Part shown: positions 48,401-55,758 of the stretch, piece by piece | Layout of the letters: every line of letters starts with the position of its first letter | How positions within the stretch are numbered: the stretch's first letter is position 1 | Assembly (NCBI GenBank): GCA_027592035.1 | Contig: JAQCIK010000008.1 | Span: 1 to 64,000 of the forward strand | Reading direction: 5' to 3' | Length of the DNA stretch: 64,000 bases | From: Casp-actino8 sp001510455 | GTDB lineage: Bacteria; Actinomycetota; Acidimicrobiia; Acidimicrobiales; Ilumatobacteraceae | Notes under the pieces: model-generated | What the model was told of the DNA's origin: nothing | Databases searched by the model: none | Seen by the model: the letters and a program-made list of their open reading frames with translations, nothing else | Made by a program: the position numbers and the translations under genes

Positions 48401-48536
48401 CGGCCAGGGACGTCAAGACGTCGGCCAGGTCGGGACTGGACGGGGCGACCACCACCGCGGCCACGACCCCGGGGACCGCCCCACCCGGCTCCGCCTGGCC
48501 CACGAGGGGCTCGGTCGGGGTGGAGGGTGAGGCCAC
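45429..48536 (-). CDS. GT2 glycosyltransferase fused to a polytopic membrane region
   Basis: A 1035-residue protein. The N-terminus (about 20-260) is a GT2/rhamnosyltransferase-like domain with GDIGFARAANQV, LLMHDDVALAPD (the metal-binding Asp pair) and YHGEALDLCWRAHVAG. A long region of at least a dozen membrane helices follows (about 270-760), then an outside domain (about 770-1000) and a final helix before RRRRR. The layout resembles actinobacterial wall-glycan enzymes that add sugar and carry a GT-C-like part. The substrate is unknown. The GTG at 48536 has TAGCCT nine bases upstream. DUF5719 and the thioredoxin follow in one operon. Confidence 0.82.
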   Translation of the reverse strand: MASPSTPTEPLVGQAEPGGAVPGVVAAVVVAPSSPDLADVLTSLAAQDYPSVQVVLLVTSNDETVISAHRDLAQSMLPTAHVRGVGDIGFARAANQVLRLVEGDGGLFLLMHDDVALAPDAIRRLVEEMFRSNAGVLGPKLVRWEAPGVLSSVGFDVDRFGELDDGLEPLELDQEQHDATGDKFALSSACLLIRADLFRRLGGFDIDHAYHGEALDLCWRAHVAGARVVIVPDAVGRHRQAMFHRAPTLVSEVDAERQRLATVVSATGGLRLVTVIPGLVILGVSTALVALLRGRPRASAARLVALVSLLTGLPRIISRRRRVAGIRTVPDREIADLQVRGSVRWNRFRRGRARHADLDEVVSERSTASMVVWGVLIALLLVGGRRVVTDGIRPIGELLPIPDSPFDMIRSHLSGWWNRGLGDTTAQPTGLLLLGVAGIVSFAQMGLVQTLGVLGALLLGWSGASRLVPGRGGLVAAVVYAAVPLPYAAIASGRLAALVAYAVIPWTVVLARRVVDDVTIEERIPSLARLVILIAVAAAFAPSAAMVALVVLVVVAVASLVGGDSWRRSVMTIAVSLVAFTGAIVLQLPWSLRFLDGDGWIAVVGSPERLTADRGLWRLLRFDIGPAALGGLVIGVYVALLVGLLVARSARLIGAFTAVLVSSLFLVLAVTADGGAWWLPQAGVLLAPVAFALALGAGNLVLSFQFDVRGGRFGFRQPASIIAFVAMFIGCLPLAAAAVDGRWQQPSTSFVSQLDELLADPASSGDYRVLVVGDPELVPGADRFHAEGIAYSIVDGGRFDVNETWSAPGSVDGRVVDDVLTAMATRSTARAGRLMAPFGIRYVVVPVVDRVRSTTESPRPLPAGLVAALREQLDLRSVYSPASMIVFENEQWISTTAMLSDAAAEASELGGAGALVRTEFGSTRPVLSGTTAWSGPSEPLGPGYVHLGVPFDDRWSIDIDGRRVDAQGSFGSVMAFPLDGRGEVSLHYDRPLGRWAWFVLQIAVWAVVLVAVRRRRRVPKIDPAAIVPIDSGDDR

Positions 48537-48545
48537 GATGGGCGA

Positions 48546-48551
48546 AGGCTA
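48546..48551 (-). promoter_or_regulatory. -10 hexamer TAGCCT
   Basis: On the minus strand TAGCCT is nine bases before the GTG at 48536, the same hexamer and distance as at 12397 and 56622. No Shine-Dalgarno sequence. Confidence 0.35.
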
Positions 48552-48606
48552 CCCGTGTGGCCAGCCCCGATGAGGTCGCTCCCCTGTCCGACACCCCCCT
48601 CATCGC

Positions 48607-48612
48607 TAGCGT
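48607..48612 (+). promoter_or_regulatory. -10-like TAGCGT before the flippase
   Basis: TAGCGT is followed by GGAGGACC and the ATG at 48626. It is part of the 15-base block shared with the manB leader. Confidence 0.35.
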
Positions 48613-48625
48613 GGAGGACCTGACG

Positions 48626-49972
48626 ATGAGCGGAGACGACGACGCCACGATGAGTGAGACCGACCAGGGCGTCGAGCCCCGAACTTCCCTGCCCGAGGGC
48701 ACCACGGCCGTCGGTGTCGGACTCGTGATCGCCGGTCTGTCGAGTTACCTCTTCTTCAAGGTCGGCCAGGAAGCCCTGGGCAAGGACGACTTCAAACCGA
48801 TCGTCGCGCTGTGGTTCGCCACCTTCGTCGTGGCGCCCGGCTTCTTCTTGCCCCTCGAGCAGGAAATGGGACGCGCCCTCGCCCACCGGCGCGCACTCGG
48901 AATCGGTGGTCGGCCGATCGTGGCACGGGTGGTTCCACTCGGTGTCGCCATCGCCGCCGTCGTGGTGGCCGTGATGGCCGGTTTCAGTTCGATCGCCACC
49001 CGAGAATTCTTCGAGGGTTACGCCCTCGTCACCGCATCGCTGATCATCGCCTTCATGGCCTATGCACCGGCTCACCTGGCACGCGGTATCTGCTCCGGCC
49101 AGGCTCGATTCTCGTCGTACGGAATCGTCATGGGGGCCGACGGATTCGTTCGCGTCGTGGGTGCCGTCGTTTTGTGGCAGCTCGACGTCACCAACGTCGG
49201 GGCGTACGCCTTGCTGGTCGCTCTCTCACCACTCACCGGTGTGGCCTACGTGGTGGCGCGGGGCCGCCTGACCACCGACAGCGGACCCGAGGCACCCTGG
49301 AGCGAAGTCACACCCAACCTCGGTTGGCTCCTGCTCGGTTCGCTCATGGGGGCCGGGCTCGTCAACGCCGGGCCGATCGCGGTCGACATTCTCGCCCGCT
49401 CCGATGAAGCCGAACGTGTCACCCGTTTCGGAAACGGCGTTCTCCTCGCTCGTATCCCACTGTTCCTCTTCCAGGCCGTGCAAGCAGCTCTCCTCCCCCG
49501 ACTCGCACGACTCGCGGCGCAAAACGACCTCCAGGAGTTTCGCAACGGCTTTCGACGACTTCTGCTCGTCGTGATCGGCGTCGGCGCCATCGGAACCGTC
49601 GGATCGTTCCTGATCGGTCCACCACTGCTCGACGTCGTGTACGACGGAGGGCTCGATCGGCGCACCCTCACCCTTCTTGCTCTCGGAAGTTCGATCTACA
49701 TGGTGGCGCTGGCCACCGCTCAAGCCGTGATCGCTCTGCACGGACACGCCGTCGTCGGCCTGGGCTGGTTGGTCTCGATGGCCGTGTTCGTCGTCGCCAC
49801 TGCGGTCGGAGCCGACGACTTGTATCTACGCGTCGAGATCGGCCTCGTGGCCAGTTCCATCTGCGGACTCGTGGTCTTCGCGATCTCACTGCGACGACGA
49901 CTCGCCGAGGGTCTCACGCCCGACGCCAGCTCGGCCTTGGAGGCCTTCACCGACCGCCCACTCGAGGGCTGA
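48626..49972 (+). CDS. Polysaccharide flippase-like MOP-superfamily protein
   Basis: A 448-residue membrane protein with about twelve hydrophobic helices. Typical Wzx/MATE-like features are the loop LARIPLFLFQAVQAALLPRL (middle) and the early FFLPLEQEMGRALAHR. It probably flips lipid-linked sugars to the outer face for the glycosyltransferases encoded around it. The ATG at 48626 is chosen because GGAGGACC precedes it; longer starts at 48557 (GTG) and upstream overlap the divergent GT2 promoter. The stop abuts the gmd stop in the palindrome CTGATCAG. Sequence alone does not settle the substrate. Confidence 0.78.
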   Translation: MSGDDDATMSETDQGVEPRTSLPEGTTAVGVGLVIAGLSSYLFFKVGQEALGKDDFKPIVALWFATFVVAPGFFLPLEQEMGRALAHRRALGIGGRPIVARVVPLGVAIAAVVVAVMAGFSSIATREFFEGYALVTASLIIAFMAYAPAHLARGICSGQARFSSYGIVMGADGFVRVVGAVVLWQLDVTNVGAYALLVALSPLTGVAYVVARGRLTTDSGPEAPWSEVTPNLGWLLLGSLMGAGLVNAGPIAVDILARSDEAERVTRFGNGVLLARIPLFLFQAVQAALLPRLARLAAQNDLQEFRNGFRRLLLVVIGVGAIGTVGSFLIGPPLLDVVYDGGLDRRTLTLLALGSSIYMVALATAQAVIALHGHAVVGLGWLVSMAVFVVATAVGADDLYLRVEIGLVASSICGLVVFAISLRRRLAEGLTPDASSALEAFTDRPLEG

Positions 49973-50971
49973 TCAGGACGGGATCGCAAGACCGGCCTTG
50001 GTGGCCTCTCGCTGCAGATCGTGGGCGACCATCATCTTCACGAGTTCCGGGAAGGTGACTTCGGGTTCCCAGCCGAGCTGCTCTCGGGCCTTCGACGCGT
50101 CACCGATGAGGAGATCGACCTCGGCCGGCCGGAAGAACTTCGGATCCTGTCGGACGTATTTCTTCCAATCGTCGAGTCCCACCTCGGCGAAGGCCAGCTG
50201 GACGAGTTCTTCGATCGTGTGAGTCTCTCCGGTGGCGATCACGTAGTCGTCGGGTTCGGGCTGCTGAAGCATCAGCCACATCGCCTTCACGTAGTCACCC
50301 GCATATCCCCAGTCGCGCTTGGCGTCGAGATTGCCCATCACCAATTCGTCCTGAAGTCCGAGCCGAATACGCGCGGCTGCGTTGGTGACCTTTCGTGTCA
50401 CGAATTCGACACCTCGTCGGGGCCCTTCGTGGTTGAAGAGAATTCCCGAACACGCATAGAGGCCGTAGCTCTCTCGGTAGTTGACGGTGATGTGATGTCC
50501 GAAGACCTTCGCACACCCGTATGGCGAACGCGGATGAAACGCCGTCTTCTCCGATTGCGGGATCTCGCGAACCTTGCCGAACATTTCCGATGACGAGGCC
50601 TGATAGAAGCGAATGGGGTTGTTCTCGGCCCCTCCCACCATGCGAACCGCTTCGAGCATGCGAAGAACTCCCGTTCCCGTGAGGTTCGACGTCAGTTCGG
50701 CCTGGTTCCACGACAACGCCACGAACGAGATCGCAGCCAGGTTGTACACCTCGTCGGGGTTCGCGACTTCGAGCGCCTTCACGAGTGACGGAAGGTCGGC
50801 CAGATCACCCGGAACGATCTCGACGAACGGAAATTCGTCCCGCATCATCTCGAGCTTGGGGTTGTTCTGACCCTTGACGACGCCGAACACCTCGTAACCC
50901 TTCTCGTGAAGAAGGTGAGCCAGGTGCTGGCCGTCCTGGCCAGTGACTCCGGTGATGAGGGCGCGGGGCAT
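49973..50971 (-). CDS. gmd: GDP-mannose 4,6-dehydratase
   Basis: A 332-residue extended SDR that turns GDP-mannose into GDP-4-keto-6-deoxy-mannose, the precursor of GDP-fucose, GDP-rhamnose and others. The NADP motif is GVTGQDGQHL (8-17). Catalytic residues are in ASSSEMFG (125-132, Ser and Glu) and Y151-G-C-A-K155. GILFNHEGPRRG is the dimer and substrate loop typical of GMD. GGAG precedes the ATG, and TAGAAT lies about 38 bases upstream. No reductase or epimerase for the next step is clearly present in the window. Confidence 0.94.
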   Translation of the reverse strand: MPRALITGVTGQDGQHLAHLLHEKGYEVFGVVKGQNNPKLEMMRDEFPFVEIVPGDLADLPSLVKALEVANPDEVYNLAAISFVALSWNQAELTSNLTGTGVLRMLEAVRMVGGAENNPIRFYQASSSEMFGKVREIPQSEKTAFHPRSPYGCAKVFGHHITVNYRESYGLYACSGILFNHEGPRRGVEFVTRKVTNAAARIRLGLQDELVMGNLDAKRDWGYAGDYVKAMWLMLQQPEPDDYVIATGETHTIEELVQLAFAEVGLDDWKKYVRQDPKFFRPAEVDLLIGDASKAREQLGWEPEVTFPELVKMMVAHDLQREATKAGLAIPS

Positions 50972-51009
50972 GGGACTCCTTCGTCGATGCCCGTCGAGGG
51001 CGTCGGCGC

Positions 51010-51015
51010 ATTCTA
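51010..51015 (-). promoter_or_regulatory. -10 hexamer TAGAAT for gmd
   Basis: TAGAAT on the minus strand lies 38 bases before the gmd ATG, leaving a short leader with GGAG. It is only six bases from the divergent TACACT of the GT4 gene. Confidence 0.4.
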
Positions 51016-51021
51016 CGGTCG

Positions 51022-51027
51022 TACACT
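51022..51027 (+). promoter_or_regulatory. -10 hexamer TACACT, leaderless type
   Basis: TACACT is followed by CGTCAC and the GTG at 51034. The two divergent -10 boxes here share a footprint of 18 bases, so both polymerases cannot bind together. Confidence 0.45.
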
Positions 51028-51033
51028 CGTCAC

Positions 51034-52119
51034 GTGCTGACCATCGCCGTCGACACCGGTCCGCTGCACGGTCCGGCCACGGGAATCGCCCGGGCCACCT
51101 CAGGACTCGTCGACGAGTTGTCGAAACGCGATGTGCGAATCGTTCCCTACGTGCTCAGCCTTCGAGCCCGTCTCGCCGCCGACACCCGTCGGATTCCACT
51201 TCCGGCGGCTCTGGCCCTGCGCACCTGGGCCGCGACGTCGCGCCCTCGACTCGAGCATCTGTGGCGTGACGTCGATGTCGTCCACGGCACCAATTACGTC
51301 GTACCACCCACCAAGAAACCTCGTCTGGTGAGCGTGTACGACTGTTGGGCACTCGATCATCCGCAATACGTGCACGCCGACGTTCGTCTGTCCATGAACG
51401 CGCTGCGTCGCTCGGTCGACGACGGAGCAGTGATTCATGCGTCCTCACACGCCACGGCCCGACGTCTCACGGATCACTTCCCCGACGCGCGGGTGGAAGT
51501 GATCCATCTCGGACCGACCGACCCGCGTCCGGCACCGACCGCCATTCCGACACAGTTGCCTTCGGTACTGGTCGACGAACCTTTCATCGCATGCATCGGA
51601 ACGATCGAACGCCGAAAGAACGTTCCGGTTCTCATCGAGTCCTTCACGCGTCTGGCCGACCAGCACTCCGACGTCCGACTCGTGATCGCCGGATCGATGG
51701 GTGATGACGCGCCGTTGGTCGAAGCGGCTCTGTCGGCCGCGCCTCCAGGCACTCGTTCGCGGATTCACGTACTCGGACGAGTCGACGACGACGGCGCGGC
51801 GTGGATCCTTCGTCACGCGACCGTCCTGGCGTATCCCTCTCTCGACGAAGGCTTCGGATTTCCTTTGCTCGAAGCCATGTCGTGCGATGTTCCGATCGTC
51901 GCATCCGATGCCGGCTCGATCCCCGAGATAGCCGGTGATGCCGCCCTCTTCGTCCGACCGAGTGACGTCGACGGACTGGCACGTCGGCTCGCCGATGCGC
52001 TCACCGACGAAACGCTTCGTCGACGTCTGATCGAGGCCGGCCGCTCACGACGAGCGGAATTCTCCTGGGCGACCTCGGTCGACCGTTTCATCGACCTCTA
52101 CGGAAGAATGACGGGATGA
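51034..52119 (+). CDS. GT4-family glycosyltransferase
   Basis: A 361-residue GT-B enzyme. The C-terminal nucleotide-sugar domain has IGTIERRKNVPVLIES, the motif YPSLDEGFGFPLLEAM (EX7E), and the following SDAGSIPEIAGDAA. The N-terminal acceptor domain begins DTGPLHGPATGIARAT, as in mannosyltransferases of the WbaZ/mtfB type. Donor is probably GDP-mannose or another NDP-sugar, given manB, manC and gmd nearby. The start is GTG with the leaderless -10. Its stop overlaps fbiA by four bases, so F420 genes are co-translated with it; the reason is unclear. Confidence 0.88.
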   Translation: MLTIAVDTGPLHGPATGIARATSGLVDELSKRDVRIVPYVLSLRARLAADTRRIPLPAALALRTWAATSRPRLEHLWRDVDVVHGTNYVVPPTKKPRLVSVYDCWALDHPQYVHADVRLSMNALRRSVDDGAVIHASSHATARRLTDHFPDARVEVIHLGPTDPRPAPTAIPTQLPSVLVDEPFIACIGTIERRKNVPVLIESFTRLADQHSDVRLVIAGSMGDDAPLVEAALSAAPPGTRSRIHVLGRVDDDGAAWILRHATVLAYPSLDEGFGFPLLEAMSCDVPIVASDAGSIPEIAGDAALFVRPSDVDGLARRLADALTDETLRRRLIEAGRSRRAEFSWATSVDRFIDLYGRMTG

Positions 52120-53090
52120 TCACTGTCGTCGCCGGGGGCGTCGGAGCGGCTCGCTTCTTACGCGGGCTGATGACCGCCGTCGATCCATCGACGATCACCG
52201 CGGTGGTCAACACCGGCGACGACTCACTGATCAATGGCCTTCGAGTCTCCCCCGATCTCGACACCGTGACGTACACCGTGGCCGGAGCCATCGATCCCGA
52301 GCGAGGTTGGGGACTTTCCGACGAGAGCTGGCGCACCATGGAGTCGCTGTCTCGTTACATCGACGTGCGTCCGGTCGGCTCGGCGGCCGCCAACACCTGG
52401 TTCAACCTCGGTGATCGAGATCTGGCCACTCACCTCTATCGGACCATGCGTCTGGCCGAAGGAGCGACGCTCTCCGACGTGACCGACGAGATTCGTCGGG
52501 CCTGGGGCGTTCCCTGTCGAATCGTTCCCATGACCGACGATCCGGTGGCCACGATCGTCGACATCGTCGACGACGACGGACGCGCACGAACGGTCGGATT
52601 CCAGGAATACTTCGTCGGACGCCGCCATTCGGTGCCGGTCACTGCGGTCCGATTCGACGGTGTCGAACGTGCTCGACCGACTTTTCTCCCTCTGCTCGAC
52701 TCGAGTGAGGTGATCGTTCTGGCACCGTCCAACCCCTTGGTGTCGATCGGTCCGATTCGCGCACTCGACGGCGTCGACGAACGACTTGCGTCGGCACGGG
52801 ATCGAGTGATTGCAGTGTCACCCATCGTCGCTGGTGCCGCTCTGAAGGGTCCGGCCGATCGCATGCTCGTCGAACTCGGCCACGAACCATCGGTGGTCGG
52901 CGTGGCCCGGCTCTACGCTCCGGTCTGCTCGGTCCTCGTGATCGACGAGCGCGATGCCGATCGCGCCCACGAGATCGAGCGCGAAGGAATGCGTTGCGTG
53001 GTCACCGACACGATCATGTCGTCACCCGATGTCTCGCGAACCCTGGCCGAGACGACCGTCTCGTCGATCGTCGAAAGGAAGTCCCGATGA
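52116..53090 (+). CDS. fbiA: Phosphoenolpyruvyl/2-phospho-L-lactate transferase (F420 biosynthesis)
   Basis: A 324-residue CofD/FbiA enzyme that joins the phospho-enolpyruvate or phospholactate group to Fo, making (dehydro-)F420-0. Family motifs are GGVGAARFLRGL (7-18), NTGDDS (32-37), DLDTVTYTVAGAID and PLVSIGPI near the C-terminal third. The N-terminal glycine loop binds the guanylyl donor from CofC (63106). It overlaps the GT4 gene upstream and the cofE gene downstream by ATGA. The fbiC gene for Fo is not in the window. Confidence 0.95.
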   Translation: MITVVAGGVGAARFLRGLMTAVDPSTITAVVNTGDDSLINGLRVSPDLDTVTYTVAGAIDPERGWGLSDESWRTMESLSRYIDVRPVGSAAANTWFNLGDRDLATHLYRTMRLAEGATLSDVTDEIRRAWGVPCRIVPMTDDPVATIVDIVDDDGRARTVGFQEYFVGRRHSVPVTAVRFDGVERARPTFLPLLDSSEVIVLAPSNPLVSIGPIRALDGVDERLASARDRVIAVSPIVAGAALKGPADRMLVELGHEPSVVGVARLYAPVCSVLVIDERDADRAHEIEREGMRCVVTDTIMSSPDVSRTLAETTVSSIVERKSR

Positions 53091-53806
53091 GCGAATCCCG
53101 TCTCAGCATCTGGCCCGTCACCGGAATCGGAGAGATCCGTCCCGGCGATCAGTTGGGTGACGTCGTGGCCGAGGCCTGTCGCGCCGAACCCAACGGACCT
53201 CTCCAGGACGGCGATGTTCTCGTGGTCACGCAGAAGGTGGTCTCGAAGGCCGAAGGACGGATGGTCGAGATCGATGCCGATGATCCTCTCTCGCACAAGT
53301 CGCTCGTCGAGGACGAAGCCGTACGAATCGTGCGACGCCGCGGTGATCTGATCATCACTGAGACTTCCCACGGTTTCGTGTGTGCCAACAGCGGTATCGA
53401 TCTGTCCAACGTCGAACGGGGCTATGCCGCCCTGCTTCCGGTCGATAGCGATCGGTCCGCTCGTCGGATCCGTGACATCGTTCGGGCGCGCCTCGGTGTC
53501 GACGTCGGAGTCATCGTGTCCGACACCTTCGGCCGTCCGTGGCGACGAGGTCTCACCGACGTCGCGATCGGGGTCGCTGGTATCGCAGCGGTCGTCGATC
53601 TGCGCGGAACCCCTGATTCTCTCGGCCGCACCATGCAAGTGACCGAAGTGTGTGTGGCCGACGAGATCGCGTCGGCCGCCGAGTTGGTGATGGGCAAGTC
53701 GAGCGGAGTACCAGTGGCCGTCGTCCGAGGCTGTGATCCGAGTTGGTTGCGTGACTCGTCGATCGACGAAATCGTGCGACCAGCGGCCGAAGATCTGTTC
53801 CGCTGA
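53087..53806 (+). CDS. cofE: Coenzyme F420-0:L-glutamate ligase
   Basis: A 239-residue CofE enzyme that adds the glutamate tail to F420-0 using GTP. Motifs are VVTQKVVSKAEGR (46-58), TSHGFVCANSGID (93-105), SDTFGRPWRRG (145-155) and the ADEIASAAELVMGKS segment. Mycobacterial FbiB has an added C-terminal nitroreductase domain that reduces dehydro-F420-0; it is absent here, so another protein must do that step if FbiA uses PEP. The ATG overlaps fbiA by four bases, with GGAAG upstream. Confidence 0.94.
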   Translation: MSESRLSIWPVTGIGEIRPGDQLGDVVAEACRAEPNGPLQDGDVLVVTQKVVSKAEGRMVEIDADDPLSHKSLVEDEAVRIVRRRGDLIITETSHGFVCANSGIDLSNVERGYAALLPVDSDRSARRIRDIVRARLGVDVGVIVSDTFGRPWRRGLTDVAIGVAGIAAVVDLRGTPDSLGRTMQVTEVCVADEIASAAELVMGKSSGVPVAVVRGCDPSWLRDSSIDEIVRPAAEDLFR

Positions 53807-53810
53807 CTCG

Positions 53811-54746
53811 TCACTCGTCGCAGCGAGCGAGACCGTCGTCGAGCGACGTCCACGGCGACCAACCGAGATGAAGACGCGCTCTCGACGGCGACAATGCCAC
53901 CCGAGTGGGTGAACCGGGTCGGGGTTCGACGTGAGACGTCTCGCCACCGCCTCCGATCGTCGCCCACAAGTCGCGAATCGCCGTCTGGATTCCGGTGGCC
54001 AGATTGATCACCAGTCCACCACCCCGAGTCGATGCCCGGAAAAGTCCGTCGACGCAGTCGTCGACATGGAGAAGGTCTCGCGTCTGGCGACCGTCCCCCG
54101 CGCACACGAAGGGAGTTCCGTCACGACGGTTCGCCAGTGCCGCTCCGACCACGTTGGAGTCGGACCGAAGTCGGGATCCGTACACGGTGCCGAGGACGAT
54201 CGCGCTGTATTCCACACCGTGATCCCGGCGATAGGAGTCGGCGGTGTCGATCATCGCCGACACGACGACTCCGACGACACCCACCGGTCGAAGTTCACCG
54301 TCTTCCTTACAAGGTAGGGCACGAGCCGATTGATCTCCGTAGAGGACCGAGCCCGGAACGGTGAACACGACCTTCGAAGCCGGAGATCCGGTCCGGACGG
54401 CTTCGAGAACGTTCACGAAGGTTCCGAGAGCGAGGACGGCTTCCATCGGCTGACGCGCCCGTGGCTCGAGCCCGGCCACGACGTACACCACATCGGGTCG
54501 CCGACGGGCCACGTAGTCGGCGAATTCCGGAGCGGCAGCATCGAGTTGCTGAATCGTGAGTCGACCCTCGTGACCCGAGTTTCGTGCCGACGAGAGATTG
54601 GCGAGTGAGCCCGACACCATCGAGTCGACCACGTGAACCGAGGAGCCCTCGGCCACGAAGCGATCGACGAGATGAGATCCGATGAATCCGGCCCCTCCCA
54701 CCACCATCACCGAGTCGGGGGTGCGAGACGTCGAACGCCGGGGCAT
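53811..54746 (-). CDS. NAD-dependent epimerase-like protein lacking catalytic Tyr/Lys
   Basis: A 311-residue extended SDR-like protein. The Rossmann motif VGGAGFIGSHL (16-26) and strand-2 Asp (VVDSMVSGSLAN) are intact. The catalytic region is not: in place of PYGxSK it reads RPVGVVGVVVSAM (153-165), so both Tyr and Lys are lost (V155 and G159 at those sites), and the Ser of the triad falls in TVPGSVLYGD. The frame is otherwise intact and the C-terminal HLGWSPWTSLDDGL is normal. It probably binds NAD(H) and a sugar nucleotide without epimerising it, or acts in regulation. It lies 8 bases upstream of manC on the minus strand. Confidence 0.75.
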   Translation of the reverse strand: MPRRSTSRTPDSVMVVGGAGFIGSHLVDRFVAEGSSVHVVDSMVSGSLANLSSARNSGHEGRLTIQQLDAAAPEFADYVARRRPDVVYVVAGLEPRARQPMEAVLALGTFVNVLEAVRTGSPASKVVFTVPGSVLYGDQSARALPCKEDGELRPVGVVGVVVSAMIDTADSYRRDHGVEYSAIVLGTVYGSRLRSDSNVVGAALANRRDGTPFVCAGDGRQTRDLLHVDDCVDGLFRASTRGGGLVINLATGIQTAIRDLWATIGGGGETSHVEPRPGSPTRVALSPSRARLHLGWSPWTSLDDGLARCDE

Positions 54747-54753
54747 GTCGTGT

Positions 54754-55758
54754 TCAGACCTTCGATGGATCGGGGACGGACGCCGACTCGAGCGTGGTGT
54801 GCGACGCGACGACTCCGTCGGCTCCGATCACGCAGTCGATGACATGAGCCCCGGACTCAACCCGACCCATGACCACCGAATCGACCACTTGGCACCCGTC
54901 GCCGATCTCGGCCCCGGGCAAGACGATCGAGTCGCGCAGGGACGATCCGGCGCCGACCCGTGCCCCCGAGGCGACGAGTGAATGATCGACGACGGCTGAC
55001 GGATCGACCGCTGCACCCTCGGCGACGGCATCGCAACGAGCCGTGCGACGCCGCCCGTCGAGCAGATCGAAGTTCGCCTGCCGATACGTGTCCGGACGTC
55101 CGGTGTCGATCCAGTAATCGTGGGTCGACAGTGCGAACAGCGTGCCGTCGTCGACGAGTGCCGGAAAGGTTTCACGTTCGATCGAGACCTTGCGACCACT
55201 CGGGATACGAGCCAGCACCGACGACTCGAACACGTAGGTCCCGGCATTGATCAGATTGCTCGGTGCCGTACCCGGGGCCGGCTTCTCGACGAACCTTCTC
55301 ACCCGACCGTCGACGTCGAGCTCGACCACACCGTACGCCGATGGATCGTCGACCGGAGTCAGATGAATGGTGGCCTCCGCGCCAGTCGCGCGGTGACACT
55401 CGATCAGCCGGCCGACGTCGAGGTCGGTGAGCACGTCGCCGTTGACCACGACGAAGGTGTCATCGACCCCGGCGTGCTCGGCGGCGAAGCGGATGGCACC
55501 GCCCGTGTCGAGTGGCTCGGGTTCGACGGCGTAATGAAGTGCCACACCCGCACACCGACCGTCGGGAAAAGCTTCCATGAACGGCTCCGGCTTGAATCCG
55601 AGAGCCAGAACCACTTCGGACACACCGGCCTGCGACAGCATCGAGACCAAGTTCTCGATGATCGGTCGATTGCCGACCGGAAGCATGGGTTTCGGCGTCG
55701 TGAAGGTGAGCGGCCGCAGACGGGTACCGAACCCGCCCACGAGCACCACCGCGCGCAT
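54754..55758 (-). CDS. manC: Mannose-1-phosphate guanylyltransferase-like nucleotidyltransferase
   Basis: A 334-residue NDP-sugar pyrophosphorylase. The N-terminal signature GGFGTRLRPLT is at 8-18, KPMLPVGNRP follows, and the metal-binding GD is at 107-108 (VVVNGDVLTDLD). Residues 250-325 form a short left-handed beta-helix of hexapeptide repeats. The general type and context (manB, gmd) favour GTP:mannose-1-P as substrates, as for the mycobacterial Rv3264c relative, but glucose-1-P is possible. It sits between the degenerate epimerase and a His-rich membrane protein; the upstream gene stop overlaps its start by one base (TGATG). Confidence 0.88.
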   Translation of the reverse strand: MRAVVLVGGFGTRLRPLTFTTPKPMLPVGNRPIIENLVSMLSQAGVSEVVLALGFKPEPFMEAFPDGRCAGVALHYAVEPEPLDTGGAIRFAAEHAGVDDTFVVVNGDVLTDLDVGRLIECHRATGAEATIHLTPVDDPSAYGVVELDVDGRVRRFVEKPAPGTAPSNLINAGTYVFESSVLARIPSGRKVSIERETFPALVDDGTLFALSTHDYWIDTGRPDTYRQANFDLLDGRRRTARCDAVAEGAAVDPSAVVDHSLVASGARVGAGSSLRDSIVLPGAEIGDGCQVVDSVVMGRVESGAHVIDCVIGADGVVASHTTLESASVPDPSKV

